Of a stretch of 64,000 nt of DNA, positions 39,363 through 44,225 are shown in pieces. The DNA is from Salminus brasiliensis. Its lineage: Eukaryota; Chordata; Actinopteri; Characiformes; Bryconidae. The notes under the pieces are model-generated. The model had not been told where the DNA came from, ran no database searches, and was given only the letters and a program-made list of their open reading frames with translations. Position 1 is the first letter of the stretch, and each line of letters opens with the position of its first letter. Where the stretch lies: the NCBI RefSeq assembly GCF_030463535.1, contig NC_132881.1:46119271-46183270 (forward strand), given 5' to 3'. Both the position numbers and the translations under genes were made by a program.

Positions 39363-40954
39363 TTGAACGAGGGGGCAGTGAGTACACACACCCAGAGCGC
39401 TGGGCAGCCAACTCCAGCGCCCGGGGAGCAGAGAGGGTAAAGGGCCTTGCTCAAGGGCCCAACAGTGGCAGCTTGCCGAGCCCGGGAATCGAACCCACAA
39501 CCCTGTTATAAATAGCTCGGAGCCACCACTGCCACTTGGACCTTCACTGACACCCTGCAGCCCTACAACTGTGGCCTTTACTCTTTCTACTTGATTACAT
39601 TATCTGTCTATATGTCTGTCCATCTGTCCGTCTGTCCATCTATCCGTCTGTCCATCTATCCATCTGTCTGTATCTCTCTATAGACAGACACAGATTGTGT
39701 CTCCATTTGTGCCGTTGTTACATTTTGACATAATTTAAACCTTACATTGTGTTCAAATTTTATGATGAATGGACTAATAGAAATGCTCCAAAAGTGGAAT
39801 TAAACATTTTTACATGGACTTCAATTAAAGGTGAAGGTTTTTTCCTGCTCCTGTAAAGCTGACATTTTGGAATGACCACAATTACATCGTCTCTTGTCAA
39901 ATTGTTCAGTTCAGTTCATTTTCCTGCCATTCTTACAACAGTTCAAAAACATCCTTTTGGATAAAATAACAAAATAATGCCTCCAAACCTAATGTTTAGG
40001 ATTAAGATGTTCTATATTTAATGCCATTTTAAATGTCTAGAATTACGTGAAGCTTAGCCTATTATTACACCACTAGATTTATATTGTTAAGGCATTTTTA
40101 GAATGATTTTGTAACCGAAAAGTCCAAATAAAAGTTAAATAAGAATATTAATGTTTATTCATTTATGTATACATTTTTTAATTTTTTATTTATTCAGTTA
40201 TATTAGCTGCGGATTATTGATTATTTTAAAATTCCAGTATCTATTGAGTGGGACCCCAACAGAGACCTGTTTTCCCTTCATTTATGTAGTAAAGGCATAG
40301 ACAAGTTCATTTGCACGCTGATATGATATGAATTCTACTACTGTAGTAGAACACGTGCCTCCATGGTTCACAAAGACTGTGCTGTGTGAAATCTGGTGTT
40401 GATGTCTGTGTTGCAGCTGTTCAGAATAAATGAAGCGAATCAGTTGATGCAGTATGACCAGTGCCTGACGAAGGGACCAGATGGCTCTGCTGTCATCATC
40501 ACACACTGCAATATGAATGAACACACTGAATGGAGGTATTTTAAGGTAGGTTGGAGCCTCCAGATAAAATATGTTGTTTTGCACATCGGTTTTAATAAAT
40601 GGATTTGGGAAAATGAACAGTAGATGTTTGATAAATCAGCCACTTATTTTAGAAAATATCAAAAATCAGTTCTATGATGACCATGCATCTTTAGCTTACA
40701 CTCTTACATTGAACACCTGCAGGTTAGTAATTCTGTCTTGAACCATTGAATCCTAAAATCATCACTGTTCTCATTTTACTACAATCAGCTTATATATTTT
40801 TTTTCTACTCTTCCAGGATCTACATCGGTTTACACACATACCGACAGGGAAATGCCTAGACCGCTCAGATGTCTTGCACAAAGTTTTCATCTCTGACTGT
40901 GACAACAGCAAGAGCACTCAGAAATGGGAAATGAACAACATCATGGCGGTCTGA
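6416..40954 (+). CDS. galnt7: polypeptide N-acetylgalactosaminyltransferase 7 (whole gene, 12 coding positions)
   Basis: Golgi type II membrane enzyme that transfers GalNAc from UDP-GalNAc to Ser/Thr; the mammalian GALNT7 family prefers acceptors that already carry GalNAc. Coding exons: 6416-6538, 9731-10182, 29597-29763, 30736-30866, 31365-31444, 32767-32949 (6a) or 33202-33384 (6b), 36166-36283, 37357-37479, 37835-38053, 39117-39215, 40417-40545, 40817-40954. All introns are GT-AG, phases agree at every junction, and the sum is 1962 nt = 653 residues plus TGA (human about 657). Seen: short cytosolic N-terminus, membrane anchor about residues 7-27, DxH metal motif D297-A-H299, WGGEN at 408-412, VGH with H436, and a C-terminal ricin-type lectin domain from about 530. 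The ATG has A at -3 and the N-terminus [13 protein letters not shown] matches the family. Orthology to GALNT7 rests on near-identity across all exons and on synteny with hmgb2. Confidence 0.97.
7030..7955 (+). repeat. AAGGTGGTCAGAA minisatellite in galnt7 intron 1
   Basis: About two dozen imperfect copies of a unit built from AAGGTGGTCAGAA, TTAGGAGAAGAACCTG and an optional TTTTGTTTTT spacer, so units alternate between about 36 and 44 bp. Near 7850-7890 the array is broken by AAGATAATCCTTTATTAGTC, typical of a fish retroposon 3' end, which shows an insertion into the array. Confidence 0.9.
8395..8770. mobile_element. palindromic MITE, 'cttgtatctccaaaatg' family, intron 1
   Basis: One of several copies in this window (also 1046-1205, 23035-23250, 37060-37232, 39700-39885, 63325-63415). 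Shared phrases are TGTCAAAATGTCATGATGAA, GGACCAATAGAAATGCTCC and GGAGATACAAGG. Copies read in both directions, so the element is largely self-complementary. No coding capacity. Confidence 0.65.
8890..9420 (+). pseudogene. Tc1-like transposase remnants, intron 1
   Basis: The right half encodes [20 protein letters not shown], then [16 protein letters not shown], the C-terminal part of Tc1/mariner transposases (D-x-[15 protein letters not shown]-type motif, here LLDLN). The left half carries a second, differently oriented Tc1-like fragment. There is no full DDE domain or DNA-binding domain, so this is dead. The nominal 159-residue frame is a chance fusion. Confidence 0.8.
9731..10182 (+). CDS. 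galnt7: galnt7 coding exon 2 (stem region)
   Basis: Residues 42-191 plus two bases of codon 192. The acceptor is TATTTTAG and the donor GA|GTGAGT. It encodes the stem region and the approach to the catalytic domain, including [25 protein letters not shown] and [19 protein letters not shown]. The reading frame enters at 9731, upstream of the first in-exon ATG at 9824. Confidence 0.96.
10207..10260 (+). repeat. (GT)n microsatellite after galnt7 exon 2
   Basis: GT run beginning about 35 nt after the exon 2 donor. Confidence 0.93.
10860..11280. mobile_element. inverted-repeat DNA element, copy 1
   Basis: Contains GTCTACCAGCAGTGGCAGAA and its reverse complement about 90 bp later, then TTTTAGCCAATCATTAGCTG and CCTGAAGTTACTACCACC. 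A second copy with the same pieces is at 28996-29550. Self-complementary layout and two copies suggest a non-autonomous DNA transposon. Confidence 0.6.
12431..12830 (+). mobile_element. MITE, 'CACTATATGTCCAAA' family, copy 1
   Basis: Shares AAATGTTTGTGGACACCCCT, CTTGTCTAGTCCCTGTAGAG, GGGGTATAAAGCCCCCCAGC and AATCCTCACAGCAATG with the nearly complete copy at 63411-63948. Ends are decayed. Non-coding; the TIR style resembles Tc1/mariner non-autonomous elements (classification inferred). Confidence 0.7.
13118..13157 (+). repeat. (GT)n microsatellite
   Basis: About 20 GT units, intron 2. Confidence 0.95.
13740..14015 (+). mobile_element. MITE-like relic
   Basis: The sequence with GTTCACATAACG, ACTTTCCGCTGGCCACTTAT and AATGCATGTTAATGCCA followed by GTGTGAACGAGGCC looks like a dispersed fish element with GTTCAC / GTGAAC-type inverted ends. 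No protein coding. Confidence 0.4.
14055..14395. mobile_element. AT-rich 'GGCGATATGG' repeat
   Basis: GGCTAGGCGATATGG at the start and a GATAAAATATCGTCTTATTGCCCA-like end form inverted ends around an A/T-rich body rich in CGATA. Typical of a dispersed fish MITE; family not identified. Confidence 0.45.
14811..14885 (+). repeat. LINE/SINE 3'-tail fragment (acatttacatt...gcagacgc)
   Basis: TACATTTACATTTCCGATAT then GCTGACGCTCTTATTCAGAG and CGACTTACAA. The same tail occurs at 23297-23420, 43711-43870, 46770-46850 and 59868-59990; at 43711 it is joined to a LINE ORF2 remnant, which identifies it as that LINE's 3' end or a SINE sharing it. Confidence 0.65.
14900..15060 (-). repeat. tRNA-like SINE relic
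   Basis: GGGAATCAAACCCTGG resembles the complement of a B box, and flanking GTGGGTGAGGTAGCTCACTG suggests a degenerate tRNA-derived head. Too decayed to assign a family. Confidence 0.35.
16541..16595 (+). repeat. (GT)n microsatellite
   Basis: About 27 GT units, intron 2. Confidence 0.95.
16690..17035 (+). mobile_element. Tc1-like transposon relic ('GATCAGCCATAACATTA' family), copy 1
   Basis: Matches the copy at 19040-19405 in GACCTCTGAAGGTGTCCTGT, GTACTGACCACTGCATACC and TTTTGGAGATGTTCTGACCC. Other copies are at 26616-27120 (reverse) and 46320-46690 (reverse). Interiors are missing, so these are deletion derivatives. The parent class is inferred from my memory of fish repeats. Confidence 0.6.
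17061..17830 (+). pseudogene. L2-type LINE 3' end (ORF2 C-terminus), copy 1
   Basis: Translated pieces include [20 protein letters not shown] and, in another frame, [19 protein letters not shown] and [13 protein letters not shown], which resemble the C-terminal end of fish L2-like reverse transcriptase ORFs (RALKTHLF-type ending). Frameshifted and lacking the polymerase core. A near-identical inverted copy sits at 43711-44225. Confidence 0.7.
18119..18180 (+). repeat. GTGTGTGGTT decamer tandem repeat
   Basis: Five copies of a 10-bp unit GTGTGTGGTT following a short GT run; low-complexity intronic sequence. Confidence 0.9.
19040..19405 (+). mobile_element. Tc1-like transposon relic ('GATCAGCCATAACATTA' family), copy 2
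   Basis: Begins ACTGCCATAACATTAAAACC and ends TTTAATGTTATGGCTGATCG, giving matching inverted ends about 365 bp apart. The interior carries AAGACTTCTGAAGGTGTCCT and AAGACATTAGCAGCAGATCC. Best preserved copy of the four in the window. Confidence 0.7.
20310..21215 (+). mobile_element. MITE, 'CACTATATG' family, copy 2, interrupted by an insertion
   Basis: The left half ends at about 20460 (GTAGAGAAGTACTGCCAATA ... AGAGGGGTATAGAGCC). The right half resumes at about 20905 with GATAAAGCCCCCCAGCACTG and runs to TCCCAATACTTTTGTCTATA. The roughly 440 bp between are unrelated to the element, so a later insertion or rearrangement split it. Confidence 0.65.
21442..22213. mobile_element. hAT-like MITE with TA microsatellite inside
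   Basis: Starts TAGGGATGCACTGATCC and ends GATTGGTGCATCCCTA, an inverted pair. The 8 bp outside each end (GTATGTAA at 21434, GTGTGTGA at 22214) agree at 6 of 8 positions, as expected for an old hAT target-site duplication. The body repeats GGATCGGGTATCGG motifs and contains a (TA) run at about 21957-22029. Confidence 0.7.
23297..24135 (+). repeat. LINE 3'-tail fragments
   Basis: 23297-23420 repeats the ACATTTACATTCACAGCATT ... GCAGACGCTCTTCTCCAGAG tail plus GAAAAACCTCAGCTAGTTTG. 23800-24135 carries TTAGTAGTGTCTAAGCTTAG and ends GCTGCTTAAAGACAACATTC then an A run, a typical fish LINE or retroposon 3' end. Confidence 0.55.
24640..24680 (+). repeat. (CA)n microsatellite
   Basis: Uninterrupted CA dinucleotides in galnt7 intron 2. 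Confidence 0.95.
24938..25012 (+). repeat. (CA)n microsatellite, long
   Basis: About 36 uninterrupted CA units in galnt7 intron 2. Confidence 0.97.
25440..25600 (-). repeat. tRNA-derived SINE relic
   Basis: On the minus strand GTGGCTCAGCAGACAC resembles an A box and GAGAGTTTGAATCCCGGG a B box. The spacing of about 30-40 bp fits a tRNA-like head. Body short and decayed. Confidence 0.45.
26323..26620 (-). mobile_element. MITE, 'CACTATATG' family, copy 3 (truncated)
   Basis: Starts ACTATATGGACAAAAGTGTT and continues through TTCCACTGCTCCACAGCTTA and GGCATTAGGCAGCATGGTGC. It is cut off where the reverse copy of the 'GATCAGCCATAACATTA' relic (26616-27120) begins, so one family is joined directly to the other. 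Confidence 0.7.
26616..27120 (-). mobile_element. Tc1-like transposon relic ('GATCAGCCATAACATTA' family), copy 3
   Basis: Reverse-oriented phrases GGGTCAGAACATCTCCAAAA and CAGCGATCAGCCATAACATT, followed by a second partial copy with AAGGATCTGCTGCCAACGTC. It looks like two deletion derivatives side by side. Confidence 0.6.
27474..27819 (+). repeat. (CT)/(CTGT) compound simple repeat, about 345 bp
   Basis: An uninterrupted pyrimidine-rich run of TCTC with interspersed GTCT on the plus strand. The 213-residue Leu/Ser/Val/Cys frame on this strand and the Arg/Glu frame on the other are artefacts of the repeat. Confidence 0.97.
27905..27972 (+). repeat. (GT)n microsatellite
   Basis: About 33 GT units, intron 2. 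A GA-rich tract (GAGAGAGCGAGCGAGCGAGC) follows near 28140-28200. Confidence 0.95.
28311..28390 (+). repeat. (TG)n microsatellite, longest in window
   Basis: About 40 uninterrupted TG units in galnt7 intron 2. Confidence 0.97.
28996..29550. mobile_element. inverted-repeat DNA element, copy 2
   Basis: Same parts as 10860-11280: GGTGGTAGTAACTTCAGG, two opposite copies of the CTACCAGCAGTGGCAGAAAT motif, and TTTTAGCCAGTCATTAACTG. It includes a 14-base or longer G run near 29041 and ends with TTTTGGACATATAGTG only about 50 bp before exon 3. Confidence 0.6.
29597..29763 (+). CDS. galnt7: galnt7 coding exon 3
   Basis: Begins by completing Glu192, then [14 protein letters not shown]; includes [19 protein letters not shown] and [12 protein letters not shown], the nucleotide-sugar-binding start of the GT-A fold. 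Acceptor TTCAG, donor AAAG|GTAAGG. It leaves in phase 1. It follows a 19.4-kb intron. Confidence 0.97.
29798..30259 (+). mobile_element. MITE, 'CACTATATG' family, copy 4 (galnt7 intron 3)
   Basis: Runs from CTATATGTCCAAATGTTTGT to TACTTTTGTCCATATAGTGA with all internal landmarks, so nearly full length (about 460 bp). It starts only 35 nt after the exon 3 donor. Confidence 0.8.
30356..30600 (-). mobile_element. MITE, 'CACTATATG' family, copy 5 (half, opposite orientation)
   Basis: CTCTATGGACAAAAGTATTG then TTGTTGGAGTAACTGTCTCT and ATTGGATGGAGCATC, running into an (ATC) microsatellite at 30595-30622. It lies about 100 bp from copy 4 in the opposite direction. Confidence 0.75.
30736..30866 (+). 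CDS. galnt7: galnt7 coding exon 4
   Basis: Completes residue 248, then [15 protein letters not shown], and ends [13 protein letters not shown]; residues 249-291. The acceptor is a long CT tract ending TTTTTAG and the donor is CAG|GTATGT. Residue 248 is Val across the junction where I recall Glu in the human protein. Confidence 0.96.
31365..31444 (+). CDS. galnt7: galnt7 coding exon 5 (DxH motif)
   Basis: Residues 292-317 plus two bases of Arg318: [19 protein letters not shown] and on. D297-A298-H299 is the DxH manganese and UDP-GalNAc site. Acceptor TTTTTAG, donor CG|GTACGT, phase 2, which matches the starts of both 6a and 6b. Confidence 0.97.
31554..32402 (-). pseudogene. Tc1-like transposon relic with TIRs (galnt7 intron 5)
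   Basis: Left end CTGAGCACTTTATTAGGAAC and right end CTTCCTAATGAAGTGCTCGC form terminal inverted repeats about 849 bp apart. Interior phrases such as ATTCATCAGACCAGGCTGCG and TTGGTGAGCCTGTGC are the antisense of a fish Tc1-like transposase gene. Many stops and internal deletions, so inactive. Confidence 0.7.
32767..32949 (+). CDS. galnt7: galnt7 alternative exon 6a
   Basis: 183 nt, phase 2 in and out, acceptor GTTTGCAG and donor CG|GTAAAC. It encodes [20 protein letters not shown], then [20 protein letters not shown], and ends in a basic [11 protein letters not shown]. It is 46/60 identical at the protein level to exon 6b and joins in frame to exons 5 and 7. Compared with 6b it is less like the human canonical form in my recollection (QQGG for QGGG, LLW for MLW). 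Its upstream pyrimidine tract is poor, so it may be the weaker exon. Splicing is inferred, not observed. Confidence 0.88.
33002..33055 (+). repeat. (CT)n tract between exons 6a and 6b
   Basis: TCTCTC repeats with TTTCTC interruptions, starting about 50 nt after the 6a donor in the 252-nt intron that separates the two alternative exons. In RNA it reads as CUCUCU/UUCUCU, the type of motif bound by PTB-family proteins. Confidence 0.9.
33202..33384 (+). CDS. galnt7: galnt7 alternative exon 6b
   Basis: 183 nt, phase 2 in and out, acceptor GCCTTTAG after a strong C/T tract, donor CG|GTAATT. It encodes [40 protein letters not shown] and a tail with [12 protein letters not shown]. The ARGAWDW segment corresponds to the GalNAc-transferase region leading to the acceptor-peptide groove. 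It lies 252 nt after 6a. Closer to the human canonical sequence, so probably the ancestral or default exon. Confidence 0.94.
33841..33886 (+). repeat. (ATT)n microsatellite
   Basis: About 15 ATT units in the intron after exon 6b. The rest of that intron (33385-36165) is A/T-rich with no other named feature except a short repeat-like GC-richer block at 34140-34340. Confidence 0.9.
36166..36283 (+). CDS. galnt7: galnt7 coding exon 7 (WGGEN)
   Basis: Completes Arg379, then [39 protein letters not shown], residues 380-418. This is the Gal/GalNAc-transferase signature, with WGGEN at 408-412. Acceptor GTGTAAG, donor AAG|GTATGT. Confidence 0.97.
36630..36760 (+). repeat. LINE 3'-tail-like fragment
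   Basis: AGACTTCATTGTCATTCGCA, GGAACGAAATTGAGATCTCA and AATAAATTGAATAAATAA match the style of a teleost LINE 3' end. Within galnt7 intron 7. Confidence 0.4.
37357..37479 (+). CDS. galnt7: galnt7 coding exon 8 (metal-binding His)
   Basis: Residues 419-459: [20 protein letters not shown] and [20 protein letters not shown] plus K. H436 in VGH is the third metal ligand of the family. Acceptor TGTGTAG; the donor AAG|GTTGGC is a poor match to consensus, but the exon end is fixed by continuity with exon 9. Confidence 0.95.
37835..38053 (+). CDS. galnt7: galnt7 coding exon 9
   Basis: Residues 460-532, from [20 protein letters not shown] to PPKNVDWGE. End of the catalytic domain and linker to the lectin domain, including [20 protein letters not shown]. 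Acceptor GTGTGCAG, donor GAG|GTGCAC (weak). The frame reads on into the intron to 38194, which is not coding. Confidence 0.96.
38231..38532 (-). mobile_element. tRNA-derived SINE, copy 1 (galnt7 intron 9)
   Basis: Read on the minus strand it begins GGTGGTGGCTCAGTGGTTAG (A box, 38513-38527 complement) and has GGTTCGATTCC (B box, 38473-38483 complement), then AAGCTGCCACTGTTGGGCCC TTGAGCAAGG, a CA-rich stretch and an A/T-rich GTAAAGG-repeat tail. RNA polymerase III boxes and the retroposon tail identify a SINE. Confidence 0.9.
39117..39215 (+). CDS. galnt7: galnt7 coding exon 10 (lectin alpha repeat)
   Basis: 99 nt, symmetric phase 0, residues 533-565: [20 protein letters not shown] then [13 protein letters not shown]. 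First ricin-B repeat with the CID motif. Acceptor CTCCTCAG, donor CAG|GTAAGA. SINE copies lie in the introns on both sides; the downstream one begins only about 30 nt after the donor. Confidence 0.96.
39246..39531 (-). mobile_element. tRNA-derived SINE, copy 2 (galnt7 intron 10)
   Basis: Same family and orientation as 38231-38532, with the GGTTCGATTCC B box, the core TTGGGCCCTTGAGCAAGG and an expanded (CA) run at 39327-39361. The A-box part is partly deleted, so it cannot be transcribed normally. Confidence 0.88.
40417..40545 (+). CDS. galnt7: galnt7 coding exon 11 (lectin beta repeat)
   Basis: 129 nt, phase 0, residues 566-608: [20 protein letters not shown] and on to [10 protein letters not shown]. 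Second ricin-B repeat with QCL and EWRYF motifs. Acceptor GTTGCAG, donor AAG|GTAGGT. Confidence 0.96.
40817..40954 (+). CDS. galnt7: galnt7 last coding exon 12 (lectin gamma repeat)
   Basis: Residues 609-653 plus [43 protein letters not shown] and NIMAV. Third ricin-B repeat with CLD and QKW. Acceptor TCTTCCAG. The stop is at 40952-40954 and is followed by a roughly 1-kb 3' UTR. Confidence 0.96.
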   Translation, partial: DLHRFTHIPTGKCLDRSDVLHKVFISDCDNSKSTQKWEMNNIMAV

Positions 40955-41930
40955 GTCCAAAACTGATGACAAACACAAATGCTGACTCTCCTCCTGATGT
41001 TAACAGCACCAGCTGTTCAAAGTGTAAATACATCTGATGGAGACGTTTTACATTTTAGATAATCTCCAGTAATGACTCGGAGCTCCTATCATGAACTCAG
41101 CATTTTTTATGTTTATTTTTATTTTATTTTTTCTCCTCCATCACAGATTATGTTTACAGGTTATGTCTCCGTCTTCATGCTGCTATATGGGCTTTGTCTA
41201 GGGTTTTTTTGTTGGTTTGTTTGTTTTATTTTGCTTGAGGGTCTTTTCTGACTGCAGCATGATACGGAGAAGGTGCACATGTGCAAATATGACAGTTCTA
41301 AAACCACTGTTTTAACTCCTCGCTGCTCCGTTATAAAGCTTTTAGTCTGCTTTACTTTCAAGAACTATGGATTGCTACCACTTGAGAATTTCTTCTTTTT
41401 TTGTTGTTTTTTTTAATACTAAATAACACTGGACATTCATCATGTTTTGAGAGGACTTGCCACTCAAATACTGTGGTCTTTGGCACAGTGGAACTTCAAA
41501 TCTGAAAACTGCATTTTTTTCATGAAGTATGAGAAATCGCTGGGGATGAAATTAACTGGGAAAAGGGTTGGAGGCTAAGGGTAAACAAAAAAAAATGAGG
41601 GTATATATTTATTTTTTTCTATTGTCTGCTTGGTAACGGAAATGTTTACTTGTGTATGTGAAAACTGATGATTTCAATCTAATAAGAATCACTGGACAAT
41701 GCTATTGTCAATGGCCAAATATCAGTTATCCTAATGAAGAGATGCAAAGGTATGTATTGTGGGCAAAAAATAACTGCAGTGTATGCTATTTTTTGTACAA
41801 TGTAAATACAATCATTTCTAACTGAACATTTTGAGACACAGTGAGCCTCCTTATGAAGGTGTAAATATCTAACTTATGAAGTTATGTTGGCACTGTTTTC
41901 TCAAGAGAATAAATTGAACCTTTCTACCAG
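40955..41930 (+). other. galnt7: galnt7 3' UTR with polyadenylation signal
   Basis: No open frame resembles a known gene after the stop. A canonical AATAAA lies at 41908-41913 and is taken as the end of the transcript, with cleavage expected about 15-25 nt later. An AU-rich stretch with TATTTATTTTT lies near 41600. The UTR end is inferred. Confidence 0.7.
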
Positions 41931-41984
41931 TTTGCAGCCATTGTAAACCGTCATGAGTTCTGAGTCATGATTATTTCAATCTAA

Positions 41985-42410
41985 AGTCAATTCAAATCAG
42001 CTTTATTGTTATTATACTAAAGCAGGGTTGTACAGTAGTGCAGGTGTCATTTAAGTGTTAGGCTATTATTTAGGTGCAGAAATAGTTAGGACAATAGACA
42101 ATGACATGGACAATAAGTACAAGGACCATAAATACATATGTGTGCATGAAGGCTGGGTGATTAATATGCAAACTAAGTTACTATACAGTTATATTTGTGT
42201 GTGTGTAAATGGACGAGTACAGGAAGTTCAGGTGTGTATGCTGAGGTAGACCAAACCTAGTGTAGAGTGCAGTAATGACTGTAGTAGCTAGTGCTCAGGT
42301 AGAGAGAATAGTACACAGTTCAGATACAGGAGAGAGTTAAAGTGCAAAGTGTGTGCAATCCCTGAGCTGGTGGAGCTCAGTGTGGGTATGATGTTAATTA
42401 AATCAGACTT
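41985..42410 (+). repeat. retroposon-like fragment after galnt7
   Basis: AATTCAAATCAGCTTTATTG is a common fish LINE-tail phrase; the following sequence has no open frame. First part of the convergent spacer to hmgb2. Confidence 0.4.
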
Positions 42411-42849
42411 ATGTTGATTTTTGCAGCTTAAGAATCATACTGATGCTCCACTGACTGGAAGAGGGAATAATGACTTTGGTGGAGCTGCAGGAGGAGAATC
42501 TCTCCAGAACTGCTGTGTAACGTCATATTAGTGTAAAATCCTGTAGTGTTACTCTACCACCTCAGCCCTCATGCTTCTGCACCTTCAGATGCTGCTTCTG
42601 GAGCTCTCAGCTTGTCCAGAAATGCATGTGTACTGCTGTCCGTGATGCAGCGCTCAAAGCGTGATTTGTATTTACTGCAGTGGATTAAAAATGTTTTTTC
42701 TCCCCACCTGTAGGGGGAGCCCAGGACAAGAAATACAAGTTCTAACACAATGCTGACTTTTCAGATGGGTGGGTATGATGTATTCCATAGAATTCTGTTT
42801 TTCATTTTTTTATTTAATTTAGAAATATTGTAATAAAATTCTAAACTAA

Positions 42850-43210
42850 AGTGGACGCCATACAGTGCCATGAAAAATGTATTTCGCCCTTCCTGATTCT
42901 CATTTTTCGTATATATGTAATCCTAAATGGATTCAGATCTTCATGGTCTTACTAGGAGAACATGAGGAATTACTGTTTTAATGGCCGTTTCATATATTGA
43001 AGGTAAAGGTTCAGCCATATGAAAGCGTAGTTGCCCCAGTGTAAACGTAATGCCTGCTTGTGCCACTTTTAGCAGCAGCAACTGCAACCAAATGCGTTGT
43101 ATAACTGAAGATGGGGCTTTCACATCACTGTGGAGTCTTTCTTTACTCAGTGTTGCTTTAATTTGGCCACATTGGAGGGTTTCCCAGCATGAACTGGACT
43201 TTGACAAGGC
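42850..43210 (+). mobile_element. Tc1-like DNA transposon relic
   Basis: Starts TACAGTGCCATGAAAAATGT followed by ATTTCGCCCTTCCTGATTCT, typical of a fish Tc1-type terminal repeat, and has transposon-like internal phrases (GTTGCCCCAGTGTAAACG). Truncated. Confidence 0.5.
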
Positions 43211-43299
43211 TGCATAATCACTACTACACTTTCATTCTGTTTATTTTCAGAAGTCATTCAGACCACTGCCTTACTGTGTAACACAATGTGTTTATCCCC

Positions 43300-43580
43300 T
43301 TTGTTTTTCTCCCAATTTGGTTCTGTCAAAGAACCCACCCGTCCGTAGCTACCCCTTAACACACATCTCCTCCAATACATATGAGGCCTGCCACTCCCTC
43401 TTTTCATCACCGGGAAGACGACCCGCTTAGAGGAAAGGGCTTGGTACCCAGCTCCTACCAACAGACTCCTGCGCTGGCCAACATCGCTTAAGAAAGACCA
43501 GGGGAGAGAGCACGGCTAATTGTGCTCTCTCGGACTCCAGTCGCTAATGGCAAAGCAGCATGGCTCAGGATTTGAACTTT
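43300..43580 (-). repeat. SINE-like relic
   Basis: GAGAGCACGGCTAATTGTGC and GGCAAAGCAGCATGGCTCAG then GATTTGAAC; parts recur at 12900-13020. Looks like a degenerate tRNA-like head; assignment weak. Confidence 0.35.
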
Positions 43581-43710
43581 CTGGTAAAGCACAGAATTTG
43601 TTGTTTTGGCAATTATGGCAATTTGCTCTGCTCAGCTAAGCTTTCACATATTTTACCATCTATCACTCTACCACCATCATTTTTCTGACTGTTGCCATAT
43701 TGATCTCATT

Positions 43711-44225
43711 ACATTTACAATTAAGGCATTTAGCAGACGCTCTTCTCCAGAGTGACTTACAAAAGTGCTTTGCTATTTACCCAAGAAAAACCTCAGCTAG
43801 TTTAAATAGACTAAAATTCAAAGCTCCTCTAATCTTAGACTCTACTAAACACAAGTCAGTAAGGAGACCATAGTACTCTGCTATTCGCCTGAGTACTCTC
43901 AGAAGAGGAGGGTCTTCAGTCTGGGTTTGAGGACAGCGAGCGTTGGACTCTGCTGTTCGGACACCCAGGGGAAGCTCGTTCCACCACTTCGGTGCAGGAC
44001 AGTAAAAAGTCTGGACGCTCGTCTTCCGTGGATCTTAAAGGATGGCGGGTCGAGCCGAGCCGTACTTGAAGCTGGAAGGGCTCTCGGTGCAGATCGGCTT
44101 TTGACCATCGCCATCAAGTACGGAGGGGCTGACTGGTCCAGTCTTGGCTTTGTAGACCAGAGTCAGGGGTCTGAATCTGATGACCTGGGAAGCAGCTACA
44201 GGAAGCTGCAGTGAAGAGAGAACGC
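43711..44225 (-). pseudogene. L2-type LINE 3' end, copy 2
   Basis: On the minus strand it encodes the same [19 protein letters not shown] and [13 protein letters not shown] segments as 17061-17830, with only a few differences over about 70 residues, followed by the ACATTTAC...GCAGACGC 3' tail (complement). Truncated upstream, no reverse-transcriptase core. Confidence 0.72.
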
